From NCBI RefSeq assembly GCF_900996245.1, contig NZ_CAAJGK010000129.1, positions 1-64,000 of the forward strand: DNA of 64,000 nt. Direction: 5' to 3'. A model generated the notes under the pieces. It was given only the letters and a program-made list of their open reading frames with translations. It did no database searches and was not told the origin of the DNA. Origin of the DNA: Paraburkholderia sp. BCC1886 (GTDB lineage: Bacteria > Pseudomonadota > Gammaproteobacteria > Burkholderiales > Burkholderiaceae). The position numbers and the translations under genes were made by a program. Positions 35,378 through 44,011 of the stretch are shown piece by piece. Each line of letters starts with the position of its first letter. The stretch's first letter is position 1.

Positions 35378-36181
35378 ATGAAACACGTCAAGGCAGTCAT
35401 TTTCGATTGGGCCGGCACCGTGGTCGACTACGGTTCGCTCGCGCCGATGGGCGCTTTCGTGGAAACCTTCGAGCAGTTCGGCGTGTCGATCACGATCGAC
35501 GAAGCGCGCGGTCCGATGGGGATGGCCAAACGGCCGCACATCGCTGCGCTGATGGCTTTGCCGCGCGTCGCGCAGGCCTGGGCCGACAAGTACGGTCATG
35601 CACCGGGCGACGCCGATATCGACGCCGTCTACGACGTCTTCGTCCCGAAGAACATCGCGGTGGCTGCGAGCTATAGCTCGGTCATTCCGGGCGTTGCGCA
35701 GGTCGCGAGCGCGCTGCGTCACGACGACATCCGCATCGGCACGACGACGGGCTACACCCGCGAGATCATGGCGGAGATCGTGCCGGGCGCGGCGGCGCAG
35801 GGCTTTTCGCCGGACAGCATCGTCTGCACCGGCGACACGCCGGAAGGGCGCCCGTCGCCGTACATGATCTACAAGACCTTGCCGCAACTCGGTGTCTGGC
35901 TCGCGCGCGACGCGATCAAGGTCGACGACACCGAAGTCGGTATCGAAGAGGGCATCAACGGCGGTACGTGGACAGTCGGCGTGTCGGTGAGCGGCAACGC
36001 GTTCGGCATGGCGGAAGCCGACGTCAAGGCGCTGGCGCCCGATGAATTCGCATGGCGACGCAAGGCCGCGATCGAGAAGCTCAAAGCGGCCGGTGCGCAT
36101 TACGTGATCGACAGCGTGGCCGACCTGATGCCGGTCGTGCACGAGATCGAAGCACGACTGGCGCGCGGCGAGCGGCCCTGA
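35378..36181 (+). CDS. phnX: Phosphonoacetaldehyde hydrolase (phosphonatase)
   Basis: A 267-residue HAD-superfamily enzyme that splits phosphonoacetaldehyde into acetaldehyde and phosphate. The nucleophile Asp is in VIFDWAGTVVDYGS, and the Schiff-base lysine of this family is in GPMGMAKRPHI. TTTGYT and KVDDTEVGIEEGINGG are the later HAD motifs. Start: GAGGAG (35364-35369) is eight bases before ATG 35378; the ATG at 35372 is only two bases away and less likely, though it would add just two residues. Confidence 0.95.
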   Translation: MKHVKAVIFDWAGTVVDYGSLAPMGAFVETFEQFGVSITIDEARGPMGMAKRPHIAALMALPRVAQAWADKYGHAPGDADIDAVYDVFVPKNIAVAASYSSVIPGVAQVASALRHDDIRIGTTTGYTREIMAEIVPGAAAQGFSPDSIVCTGDTPEGRPSPYMIYKTLPQLGVWLARDAIKVDDTEVGIEEGINGGTWTVGVSVSGNAFGMAEADVKALAPDEFAWRRKAAIEKLKAAGAHYVIDSVADLMPVVHEIEARLARGERP

Positions 36182-36194
36182 GCAACGGGCAGTA

Positions 36195-36271
36195 GCGTGA
36201 GCGGCCCCGAAGCGGTCCCGACGCGGACCTAACGCGGACCTAACGCGGACCTAACGCGGCGCCGCTCACGC
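36195..36271. repeat. Long inverted repeat enclosing three 11-bp direct repeats
   Basis: Perfect 11-bp arms GCGTGAGCGGC (36195-36205) and GCCGCTCACGC (36261-36271) enclose three copies of CGCGGACCTAA (36222-36254). The structure lies between the convergent ends of phnX and the large HTH-array gene and may act as a transcription terminator, although there is no T-tract. Confidence 0.75.
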
Positions 36272-36281
36272 ATCAGTCGAG

Positions 36282-39200
36282 TCAACCGAGTATCTTGCGG
36301 ATCTCGGCCTCAGTCGTATTGAACAACGTCGCAATGAAGCCTGGGCTCAGTCCGCTGCTCTCCGCGAGTTTCCGGATTTCCGCCTGATCGTCTGCACTGA
36401 AGGCGCTCGGCGACGGCGCCACGTGATCGGCGATCGATATGCCTTCGGCATCGTCGTAAGGCGCCACGAGCGGCACATCGTCGGCCTCGTACAGGCGCTC
36501 GACGGCGGCATAGGGTTGCTGGAGTTGCTCGGCCACTTCTTTCAGACTCCTGCCGTCGTCCACTTCGCGAATCGCCTCGATCTGCTGGGCCGGCGAGAGC
36601 GGTCGAACCCATTCGTACCGATCGGGCGGCGTCGCCGGCTGGGCCCACGACGGGCCCGCTTGCGGCGACTGCGGACGCCTGATCACGAAGCCTTCCGCAT
36701 ATTCGTGTTCCATCAGCGCGATGGTGCTTTCCGGCAAACCCGTCGCCTTGGCCAGATCGACTGTCGTAAAGGTGTAGTCCTGGTTATTCAGCGCACCCGC
36801 GACATCGTTCAATTGCTGCTGCGAAACGGTGCCCATGGTCTGCGTGCGGAATTCATTGGCGAGGCTCTGGACCTTCCAGGGCGAAATGCCCGCACGGTGC
36901 GCCACGTCTTCCTTGCTGTAGCCCTTTGCGAACATATCCATAACCGCGTCGCGTTCTTTTACCGTGAAGTGAAGGTCGTGAGTGCTGGCCACCTCACCGC
37001 GCGTCTGCTGCATGACATAGCTGCGGCTGACGCCCAAAGTTTCGGCGACCGTGTCGGGCGGCTGTCCTTGCGCCAGAAGCTCGCGAATCAATGTGTCTCT
37101 TGCTGCGCGATGCTGGTTGGCGATCCCCTCCACGGTATTCACCGGAATCTTCAGCGTGCGCGCGACCTCGCTCGGGCCTTTGCCCGCGTCGAGCATGGCG
37201 ATCGCGGTAGTGCGATTTTCGGGCGACGTGTCCCACCAGGTTTTTTTGGCGGTCTGGGAGTTGTAGTGGGCGTAGATTTTCTGAACCTTGCGCTCGGTGA
37301 GCTTGAGGGTATCCGCTATCTCTGCGTTGGTTTTTCCTTCATTCTTGAGGGAGAAAACCTGGCTCACCAACTCGGGCGTGACGCCCTGCGGTTTGGGTGG
37401 GGCTATGCCTTTGCGGGTCGCGAGGTTGTACACGGTCGTATCGGATACATTGAATTTCGCGGCAATCTCGCGTTGCGTGAGGGTTCCTTCGCGTAAGAGT
37501 TGCGTGATTTGCTGCTCGATCTCCGGCGTAACTTTCAGATTTCGCAACGAAATCGCCGCAGGCAGAGTGATGTCGTGTTTTTTAGCAAGACGGGCGACCG
37601 AGCCGCGCGACACGTTGAATTGATTGGCGATTTCCTGGTATGACATTTTGCCTTCCCTAAGCAGCTTGAGCATGCCCGGCACGTCGCGGTTCATGAGCGA
37701 GAGCTGAACGTGAGGCTTGGGCGCGCCGATCTGCTTGGCGATCTTGCTGACTGTCACTTGCGAGATGTCCAGTCTCCTCCCGATCTCCCGATAGGACAGT
37801 TCCCCGTCCTGAATCTGCTTGATGATCGTCGCCCGGGTAGCAGGCGTCAGGGGCAGGGAACGCAGGGAGGCGTCGGCGGCCAGTCCGATGCCCTCGCTTT
37901 TCGCGATTTTAAGTACCGTCGCCGGTGATACACCCATCTTTTCCGCAATTTTAGTGCGCGGCAGTTCCCCTTCCTTCAACAGCCGGATGATTTCCTGCCG
38001 CACTTCGGGTTTCATTTTCGGCGCGCCACCGGCGAGTCCGACATCGTCATGCGGGGACCATTGGCGAGTCGTTGCGTCGAAGGTGACCGGATACTGCGGT
38101 TTAAGCGGATTGTCTTTCATGAAGACTCGCCAGGTGCCGTTGTCCTTGTCGAAACGCACGTGATAAAGCTTGCCCGCGAGGTCGATATAGCGGCCGTCGC
38201 GCTCATCCACGAGAATACCGGGCGTGGGGCCCGGGCGCAGGGTTCCACGCGAGACGTTCGCGTCGGCATACGGTTCGAACGACGCATAACGACCGCGCTC
38301 CACGCTCCGGTGCGCGAGCAGGCTGTTGGGATCGGCGAGCGGGCCGTTGTTGTCGAGGGTCTGCTGGAACAGGGCTCGCTCGGCGGCCCGGGCTTGCTGG
38401 CTCAAACTCTGCTCCATGCGAGTTCCGTCGATCACGCCTTCGGTCGTCGCGCGCATGAGGTCGCCGCCCGCCGTGCCGGTGCGTCTGCCTGCCAGACTGG
38501 ACAGCTCGGCATCGCGACCCGCCGCTGAAGCGGCCCTGCCTGCGATGCTGATTTCCTTCAATGCTCCCCACGCTTCGCCGCTCAGCAGGCCGAGATAGGC
38601 CGAGCCGTAGTCGAGGCCCATCCGTACGTTGTCAGGGAGCGTCGAGGGCAGCGCGTCGGCGAGCGGCGCGAGCGGCGTGAGGCCGAGGAGCACGCGTTCG
38701 ATGCCCTCCATGATCTGTGCGGCCAGCTTCGCCGCGCGCACCGAGGGCTGGATCGAATAGTTCTTGTCGCTCGTATCGTGAAGCACGGCGTTATACCGGT
38801 CGCTGAGATCGCGGACATAATCTCCGCTCACCGGCGGCAGCTGTTTCAGGATGTCGGTGTATCGCTTCGCGGCACCCACCGAATGGGCGTTCAGCGGTCC
38901 GCTCACCTGGCTATGCCAGGTGTCGAGCAGGTCGCGCAGTTCCGGCGAGTCGCGCATGCGCTGCGTGAATGCCAGCACGACCTTGTCCTTCAAATCGTCG
39001 TAACCGGGATTGCTCTGATAAAGCTGGCGGCCGATGAGTTCATAGCGTTTCGCCGGATCGGTCTGTGCCCGTGCTTCTTTCAGGATCCGGTCGACTTCAC
39101 CGTTGGCTTCTTTCCATTGCGCCCGTCCGGTGCGCTGACGTTTGCCGATCTCGACGGAGATACGGTCCTGCAGTTTTTCCTGAACCGCGGTTGCCTGCTG

Positions 39201-40031
39201 GAAGAGTTTTTCGCGTTCGCCGGCGTCCGGCGCCGCCATGAAGTCGTCGCGCAACCGGGCGAGAAGGTCGACGTTCTGCCGGTCTTCCTTGCTCAGATAC
39301 GCGACGCCCATGGGCGGATTGAACTGGCTCAAGACCCGCTCGACGGGATCGTTGAGCACACGCGTGGACTCGTCGCGAATCGCATTTTCCAGCGAGGTCA
39401 TTTTCTGACCGATCGCATACCGTTTGTCGAGGCTGGTTTCGAGCTGATAGGCCGCACCCATTGTCGCAAGCACGCCGGCATAGAACTGACGCTCGCTGTC
39501 GGGTAACTGGGCCAGCATCCCTTGAACGTGGGCAAGTCTTTGCTGGAATTGGATGACCGGAGCGGGATAGCCGGTCAGCTCCTGGTCGAGACCGTCTTCG
39601 ATTTTTTGCGCGTTCTGCATGTCGGCGCCGCTGCGCCTTTGCAGGTAGCCTTCCTCGGTGTCGTAGCGCAGGGCCAGATTCTCGAACTCTTCCCGCGTGA
39701 CATCCGGCAGGATGCCGGACGCGCTCGAGCCGGGCGGCTCCTGTCCGGCTGGCGCATCCTGGCGCGGCGCCAGCGCATTGGCCGGCGCGTTGGCCGCACC
39801 CGAGCCGTTTGTCAGCGTAGCGGCGGTACTGATTCGAGCGGACCGTGCGCTACCGGATGCGGCAGGCGCAGAGCGCGCCTGCTGCGGCAGGGCGCGAGAA
39901 AACGTTTCGACATGGCGCTTCGGCCCGTGAAATGCGACGGCCGGGTTGGTATCGGGCGCCGTCTCCGGATGCACCGGTTGCAGATCGGCAGGAATGGTGG
40001 AGGGCGTGCTACCCACTGAGGGACTCGTCAT
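36282..40031 (-). CDS. Giant protein with C-terminal array of ~11 helix-turn-helix units (paralogue A)
   Basis: A 1249-residue protein I do not recognise. Residues 1-105 are Ser/Pro/Ala/Thr-rich with no signal peptide. About 110-500 is a helical body (QKIEDGLDQELTGYP, RQFYAGVLATMGAAYQL, AQWKEANGEVDRILKEA, KRYTDILKQLPPVSGDYVRD). A hydrophobic stretch follows (VLLGLTPLAPLADALPSTLP). At about 602-660 is a short module (RYIDLAGKLYHVRFDKDNGT-WRV). From about 673 to the end come eleven HTH-like units of 40-50 residues, for example RQEIIRLLKEGELPRTKIAE followed by KMGVSPATVLKIAK. The start at 40031 has AGGAG nine bases upstream. A translocated effector, or a large DNA-binding scaffold, is inferred only. 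Confidence 0.85.
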   Translation of the reverse strand: MTSPSVGSTPSTIPADLQPVHPETAPDTNPAVAFHGPKRHVETFSRALPQQARSAPAASGSARSARISTAATLTNGSGAANAPANALAPRQDAPAGQEPPGSSASGILPDVTREEFENLALRYDTEEGYLQRRSGADMQNAQKIEDGLDQELTGYPAPVIQFQQRLAHVQGMLAQLPDSERQFYAGVLATMGAAYQLETSLDKRYAIGQKMTSLENAIRDESTRVLNDPVERVLSQFNPPMGVAYLSKEDRQNVDLLARLRDDFMAAPDAGEREKLFQQATAVQEKLQDRISVEIGKRQRTGRAQWKEANGEVDRILKEARAQTDPAKRYELIGRQLYQSNPGYDDLKDKVVLAFTQRMRDSPELRDLLDTWHSQVSGPLNAHSVGAAKRYTDILKQLPPVSGDYVRDLSDRYNAVLHDTSDKNYSIQPSVRAAKLAAQIMEGIERVLLGLTPLAPLADALPSTLPDNVRMGLDYGSAYLGLLSGEAWGALKEISIAGRAASAAGRDAELSSLAGRRTGTAGGDLMRATTEGVIDGTRMEQSLSQQARAAERALFQQTLDNNGPLADPNSLLAHRSVERGRYASFEPYADANVSRGTLRPGPTPGILVDERDGRYIDLAGKLYHVRFDKDNGTWRVFMKDNPLKPQYPVTFDATTRQWSPHDDVGLAGGAPKMKPEVRQEIIRLLKEGELPRTKIAEKMGVSPATVLKIAKSEGIGLAADASLRSLPLTPATRATIIKQIQDGELSYREIGRRLDISQVTVSKIAKQIGAPKPHVQLSLMNRDVPGMLKLLREGKMSYQEIANQFNVSRGSVARLAKKHDITLPAAISLRNLKVTPEIEQQITQLLREGTLTQREIAAKFNVSDTTVYNLATRKGIAPPKPQGVTPELVSQVFSLKNEGKTNAEIADTLKLTERKVQKIYAHYNSQTAKKTWWDTSPENRTTAIAMLDAGKGPSEVARTLKIPVNTVEGIANQHRAARDTLIRELLAQGQPPDTVAETLGVSRSYVMQQTRGEVASTHDLHFTVKERDAVMDMFAKGYSKEDVAHRAGISPWKVQSLANEFRTQTMGTVSQQQLNDVAGALNNQDYTFTTVDLAKATGLPESTIALMEHEYAEGFVIRRPQSPQAGPSWAQPATPPDRYEWVRPLSPAQQIEAIREVDDGRSLKEVAEQLQQPYAAVERLYEADDVPLVAPYDDAEGISIADHVAPSPSAFSADDQAEIRKLAESSGLSPGFIATLFNTTEAEIRKILG

Positions 40032-40100
40032 GTGTCTGAACTCCTGAAGAGAGAGAAAAGGCGCAGTGAAAACGATCGGCTCGATGAGCGACACGACACT

Positions 40101-40127
40101 GCTGATGTCATTGCAGCATGCCGGCCG
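40101..40127 (-). promoter_or_regulatory. Conserved upstream element, copy A
   Basis: A 27-bp element identical at 25 of 27 positions to 43855-43881. It lies 69 bp before the start of paralogue A. The core includes ATTGCAGCATGCCGGCCG (plus strand), with the internal palindrome GCATGC. It may be a promoter or operator, or simply a remnant of the duplication. Confidence 0.6.
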
Positions 40128-40173
40128 ACCGGTCCGGTGGTATCCATCAATGGCAGGCCGGCCGGTTCCCGTG

Positions 40174-43100
40174 TCAGGCCGGAGGCGCGCCGGCGCCTCG
40201 CTTCAAGACTTTCCTGATTTCCTCTTCGGTCGTATTGAACCAGCCGGCAATGAAGGCCGCGCTGAGCCCGCTGTCCCGTGACAACTGACGGATCTCGGCC
40301 TCGTCCTGCGCGGTGAATGTCGTCGGTGCTTGTGCAAAATCCTCTGCGGGCGAGGAGATGCTGGGATCGTCGAGCGGCGCGACCAGCGGGTCGTCTTGCG
40401 CATACAGTTGTTCGACGGCGACATCGGGCACCTGGAGTTCGGCGCCGATTTCCTGCGGCGTATGCCCGGTATCCAGTTCGTGAAAAGCCTGGACCTGCTG
40501 CTCCGGCGTTAGCGGCCGCACCCATTCGTAGCGTTCGGCCGTTGCGGCGGACGCAGCCCATGATGGGCCCGCCTGAGGCGACTGAGGGCGCAACACGAGA
40601 AAACCGTTCGCATACTCCTGTTCGAGGAAGGCAACCGTGCTTTCGGGCAAGCCGGTCGCCCAGGCCAGATCGGCGGTACGGAAGGTGTAGCCCGGCGTTG
40701 CGAGCGCGCGTGCGACATCGTCCAGCTGTTGCGGCGTCACGGTGTCCATCAGCCGTGCGCGATACTGATTGGCCAGCGACTGGGCGTGCCACCTCGAGAG
40801 TCCGAGTTTATCGGCGACATCCTGCCGCGTGTAACCCTTGCCGAACATGTCCATCGCGGTATCCAGGTCGGTCTGCGGCAGGTGGATGTCATGAGTGCCT
40901 TCGGGTACGCCTCGTTGCAGGCCCAGGACGTACGACGGTGTGATCGACAGCGAATTCGCAACCTCCCCTGGCGTTTTCCCCTCTTCGAGCAGTTCCTTCG
41001 CGAGGTTATCCCGGGCAACCCGTTGCTGGTTCGCGATGCCGCGTACGGTTTCGATCGGCAGGCCGAGATCGTGCGCCACCTGCTTGCGCGTGTGGCCTGC
41101 GTCGAGTTGTGCAATCGCTTTGCTGCGGATTTCAGGCGTGGTGTCCCACCAGGATTTTTTGTTCGTCTCCGGGTTGTAATGGGCCAGAATGTGCCTGACT
41201 CTGCCTGGCCGAAGCTCGAGCGTATTCGCAATTTCGCTCGTCGACTTGCCCTGATCGTACAGTTCGAAGACTGAGGCGGCCTGGCTGGCCGTCACGCCGG
41301 AGGGGTAAGTAGGGGCATAGCCGGTATCGGCGGCCATTCTTCCAACAGTCCACCGGGACACCCCGACGCGGGACGCGATTTGCGCCTGCGAAAGTGCGCC
41401 TTCGTGCAACAGGTCGGTGATCTGCTGCCTGATTGCCGGCGATATGCGCGTATTGCTCACCGATGCGGCGGGTGTCTCTGCCACCCGGTTGTCTTCCGCG
41501 ATAGTCCGGACTGATTCCGACGACAAGCCGAGTTGCCGGGCGACCTGCTCACGGGGCTGATTCTCTTGCGTGAGCAGCCTGAGCGTTTCCTGCTCCTGCT
41601 GTGGCGTCGGCGCGAGGGGGCGAGTCACTCGCGAAGGGATATTTTCCTTCTTTGCCAGCCTGAGGATGGTGTTGTAAGAAATATCCAGCTTTCTCGAGAT
41701 CTGATACATCGATAACTGATGTTGCCGCAGTAGTTTGATGGCTTCCTGCCGGCTGGCGGGCGTAAGGGTACGGACAGCGGGATTACGGATATTCTCCTTA
41801 TGCGCAATCGTACGCACCTGATCCTCGGTCGTCCCCATCCTGTCTGCAATCTTGCGCCACGACAGTTCGCCTTCCTTCAACAAGCGGACGATTTCCTGGC
41901 GGACTGGTTCGGCGAGTTTTTTTCTGCCGCCGGGCAATCCGACGTCGTGATGCAATTCCCACCGATGGGTCGCCTCGTTCAGACGAACCGGATACTGCGG
42001 TCTCAGCGCGTTGTCGCGGTCGACGACGCGCCATGTGTTGTTGTCCTTGTCGAAGCGCACCGGCAGGAGCTTGTCGCCCAGCTCGATATAGTTGCCGCCT
42101 TTCGCGTCGACAAGAAGACCCGGCGCGCTGCCGGGCTCGAGGTCTTCACGATGGACATCGGCGGCCGCGTAGCTGTCGACCGGGTGGGGAGCCGTCCCGC
42201 TCATCTTTGCACGCGCGGCCTCGAGCGCCGGGTCGGCGGGCGGCGCGCCCGCGTCGAGCGTCTTCTGTTCCAGCGCCCGCTCGGCCGCCTTTGCTTCATG
42301 GCTCAGGCTGGACTCGGTCGCGCTGCTTTCGACGAGACCCCGGGCGCCGGTTTTAACGAGCTGGCTCCCGGCCGACCGGTCGCCGAGTTCGGCCTCACGG
42401 GAACCACTGGATATGGCCTTGCCCGTCAGGCTGATCTCCTTGATAGCACCCCAGCCTTCTCCCGCCAGCATGCCCAGATAAGCGCTGCCGTAGTCGAGCC
42501 CCATCCGCACACCGGGCGGCAGCGTCGACGGCAATATGTCGGCGAGCGGGGCGAAGGGTGTCAGCCCCAACAGCACACGCTCGATGACTTCGAGTATCTG
42601 TCCCGCGAGCCTCATCGCCCGCGCCGAAGGGGTAATGGACTCGTCCTTGGTGCTGGCGTCCTGCAGGACCGCGTTGTACTGGTCGCTCAGATCGCGCACA
42701 TAGTCGTTGCTGACCGGCGGCAGGTTCTTGAGGATATCCGTGTACCGCTTCGGGGCGCCGACGGAATACGTGTTGAGCGGCCCGCTGACCTGGTCGTGCC
42801 ACGTGTCGAGCTTGTCGCGCAGCGCCGGGGAATCTTGCATGCGCTGGGTGAAGGCCAGCACGACTTTGTCCTTCAACGCGTCCTGACCGGGGTCGATCTG
42901 GAACAGTTGCCGGCCGATCAGTTCGTAGCGTCTGGCCGGATCGGTCTGCGCTTCGGCCTCTTTAAGAATGCGGTCGACCTCGCCGTTGGCTTCTTTCCAC
43001 TGGGCAGTCGCGCTTCGCTGATGCTCGATGATCGCCACCGAGACTTTGGCCTGCAATTGCCGCTTGAGGTCGCTCGCCTCCTGGAACACGGCTTCGCGTT

Positions 43101-43809
43101 CATCGGCGTCGGGTGCATCGAGAAAGTCGTCACGCAACCGGCCGAGTTCGTCGAGACTCTCGCGATCTTCCTTACCCAGCCAGGCTTCTCCCATCGGCGG
43201 CTCGAACTGGGCCAGCGCGCGAGACAGTGGATCGTTGCCGACCCGGGTCGCTTCTCCGCGTACGGCATCTTCCAGTTCGGTCATCTTCTGGCCGAGCGCG
43301 TAGCGTGTGTCGTCGTGGGTATCCAGCTGGTAGGCCACGTTCAGCGTCGCGAGAATGCCGGCATAGAACTGACGCTGCTTTTCGGGGAGACTCGCCAGCA
43401 TGCCTTGCAGATGCGCGGTGCGTTGCTGGAACTGGACCACTTGCGGGGGATAGCCCGTCATATCCTGCTGCAGGCCGTCCTCGATTTTTTGTGCGTTACG
43501 GGTGTCGCCCTCGGCATTGTTGGGCAGATAACCGGCGGCGGTGTCGTAGCGCTGGTTGAGCGCTTCGAACTCCGCGACGCTGGCGTTCGGCAGCACCGCG
43601 TCGGTGGCCGCCTCCTGTGTCGCTTTAGCCGGAGCAGCCGTCTTATGCACGGAAAGACCACGCGCTTGCCGCAGCGAGAAGCCCGCAGCGGTCTCGCGAG
43701 GTGTCGCGCCAACCGGCGCCGCAGGCCTCGATGCCTGGCTTTCGTGATGCGATGCACGAATCTGCCCGCTTGCCGCGGACGTCGAACTGCTCACTGACGA
43801 TTCAGTCAT
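40174..43809 (-). CDS. Giant protein with C-terminal array of ~11 helix-turn-helix units (paralogue B)
   Basis: A 1211-residue paralogue of the next gene downstream, in the same order of parts: disordered N-terminus (1-80), helical body (about 85-460, including AQWKEANGEVDRILKEAEAQ and KRYTDILKNLPPVSNDYVRD), the W/Y-rich module at about 558-616 (YIELGDKLLPVRFDKDNNTW), and eleven HTH-like units from about 632 (first RQEIVRLLKEGELSWRKIAD, last EAEIRQLSRDSGLSAAFIAG). The body is highly similar between the two; the first four HTH units differ most, especially in the second helix. The start at 43809 has GGGAG seven bases upstream. The in-frame ATG at 44145 lies inside the divergent gene and is rejected. 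Confidence 0.85.
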   Translation of the reverse strand: MTESSVSSSTSAASGQIRASHHESQASRPAAPVGATPRETAAGFSLRQARGLSVHKTAAPAKATQEAATDAVLPNASVAEFEALNQRYDTAAGYLPNNAEGDTRNAQKIEDGLQQDMTGYPPQVVQFQQRTAHLQGMLASLPEKQRQFYAGILATLNVAYQLDTHDDTRYALGQKMTELEDAVRGEATRVGNDPLSRALAQFEPPMGEAWLGKEDRESLDELGRLRDDFLDAPDADEREAVFQEASDLKRQLQAKVSVAIIEHQRSATAQWKEANGEVDRILKEAEAQTDPARRYELIGRQLFQIDPGQDALKDKVVLAFTQRMQDSPALRDKLDTWHDQVSGPLNTYSVGAPKRYTDILKNLPPVSNDYVRDLSDQYNAVLQDASTKDESITPSARAMRLAGQILEVIERVLLGLTPFAPLADILPSTLPPGVRMGLDYGSAYLGMLAGEGWGAIKEISLTGKAISSGSREAELGDRSAGSQLVKTGARGLVESSATESSLSHEAKAAERALEQKTLDAGAPPADPALEAARAKMSGTAPHPVDSYAAADVHREDLEPGSAPGLLVDAKGGNYIELGDKLLPVRFDKDNNTWRVVDRDNALRPQYPVRLNEATHRWELHHDVGLPGGRKKLAEPVRQEIVRLLKEGELSWRKIADRMGTTEDQVRTIAHKENIRNPAVRTLTPASRQEAIKLLRQHQLSMYQISRKLDISYNTILRLAKKENIPSRVTRPLAPTPQQEQETLRLLTQENQPREQVARQLGLSSESVRTIAEDNRVAETPAASVSNTRISPAIRQQITDLLHEGALSQAQIASRVGVSRWTVGRMAADTGYAPTYPSGVTASQAASVFELYDQGKSTSEIANTLELRPGRVRHILAHYNPETNKKSWWDTTPEIRSKAIAQLDAGHTRKQVAHDLGLPIETVRGIANQQRVARDNLAKELLEEGKTPGEVANSLSITPSYVLGLQRGVPEGTHDIHLPQTDLDTAMDMFGKGYTRQDVADKLGLSRWHAQSLANQYRARLMDTVTPQQLDDVARALATPGYTFRTADLAWATGLPESTVAFLEQEYANGFLVLRPQSPQAGPSWAASAATAERYEWVRPLTPEQQVQAFHELDTGHTPQEIGAELQVPDVAVEQLYAQDDPLVAPLDDPSISSPAEDFAQAPTTFTAQDEAEIRQLSRDSGLSAAFIAGWFNTTEEEIRKVLKRGAGAPPA

Positions 43810-43854
43810 GAATGAACTCCCGGTGCGATAAAGAATGAGCGGCGAATGACAACT

Positions 43855-43881
43855 GCCGATGCCATTGCAGCATGCCGGCCG
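43855..43881 (-). promoter_or_regulatory. Conserved upstream element, copy B
   Basis: Counterpart of 40101-40127 (two mismatches), placed 45 bp before the start of paralogue B. Beyond it, weaker similarity continues (TATCCATC on one side and the ribosome-site block GGAGTTCA on the other), so the leader was duplicated with the gene. Confidence 0.6.
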
Positions 43882-44011
43882 CGCGTCGAGGTCGCACTTA
43901 TCCATCGCCTGTTCGGCGCTGGAACGGGCACACCCATCGACATTTTTTTCGCGCTTTATTGATCGCGCGTCGCACTCTAGACTCCATCGATACGCCATCG
44001 AAGGAGTCGGA

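Noticed and set aside
41800..43797. 665-codon plus-strand frame opposite the HTH-array gene B
   Set aside because: Antisense shadow; the minus strand has a clear start, ribosome site and a paralogue with the same domain order.
36282..43809. TAL-effector-like repeats
   Set aside because: Unit length (40-50) and sequence do not match the 33-35 residue TALE repeat; the pattern is HTH-like instead.
36282..43809. Transposase or resolvase genes
   Set aside because: HTH units resemble resolvase DNA-binding ends, but there is no serine-recombinase or DDE domain, and no terminal inverted repeats were seen.
40032..44011. hrpII/PIP-type box (TTCG-N16-TTCG) as proof of type III co-regulation
   Set aside because: I scanned the leaders of both HTH-array genes and found no correctly spaced pair.
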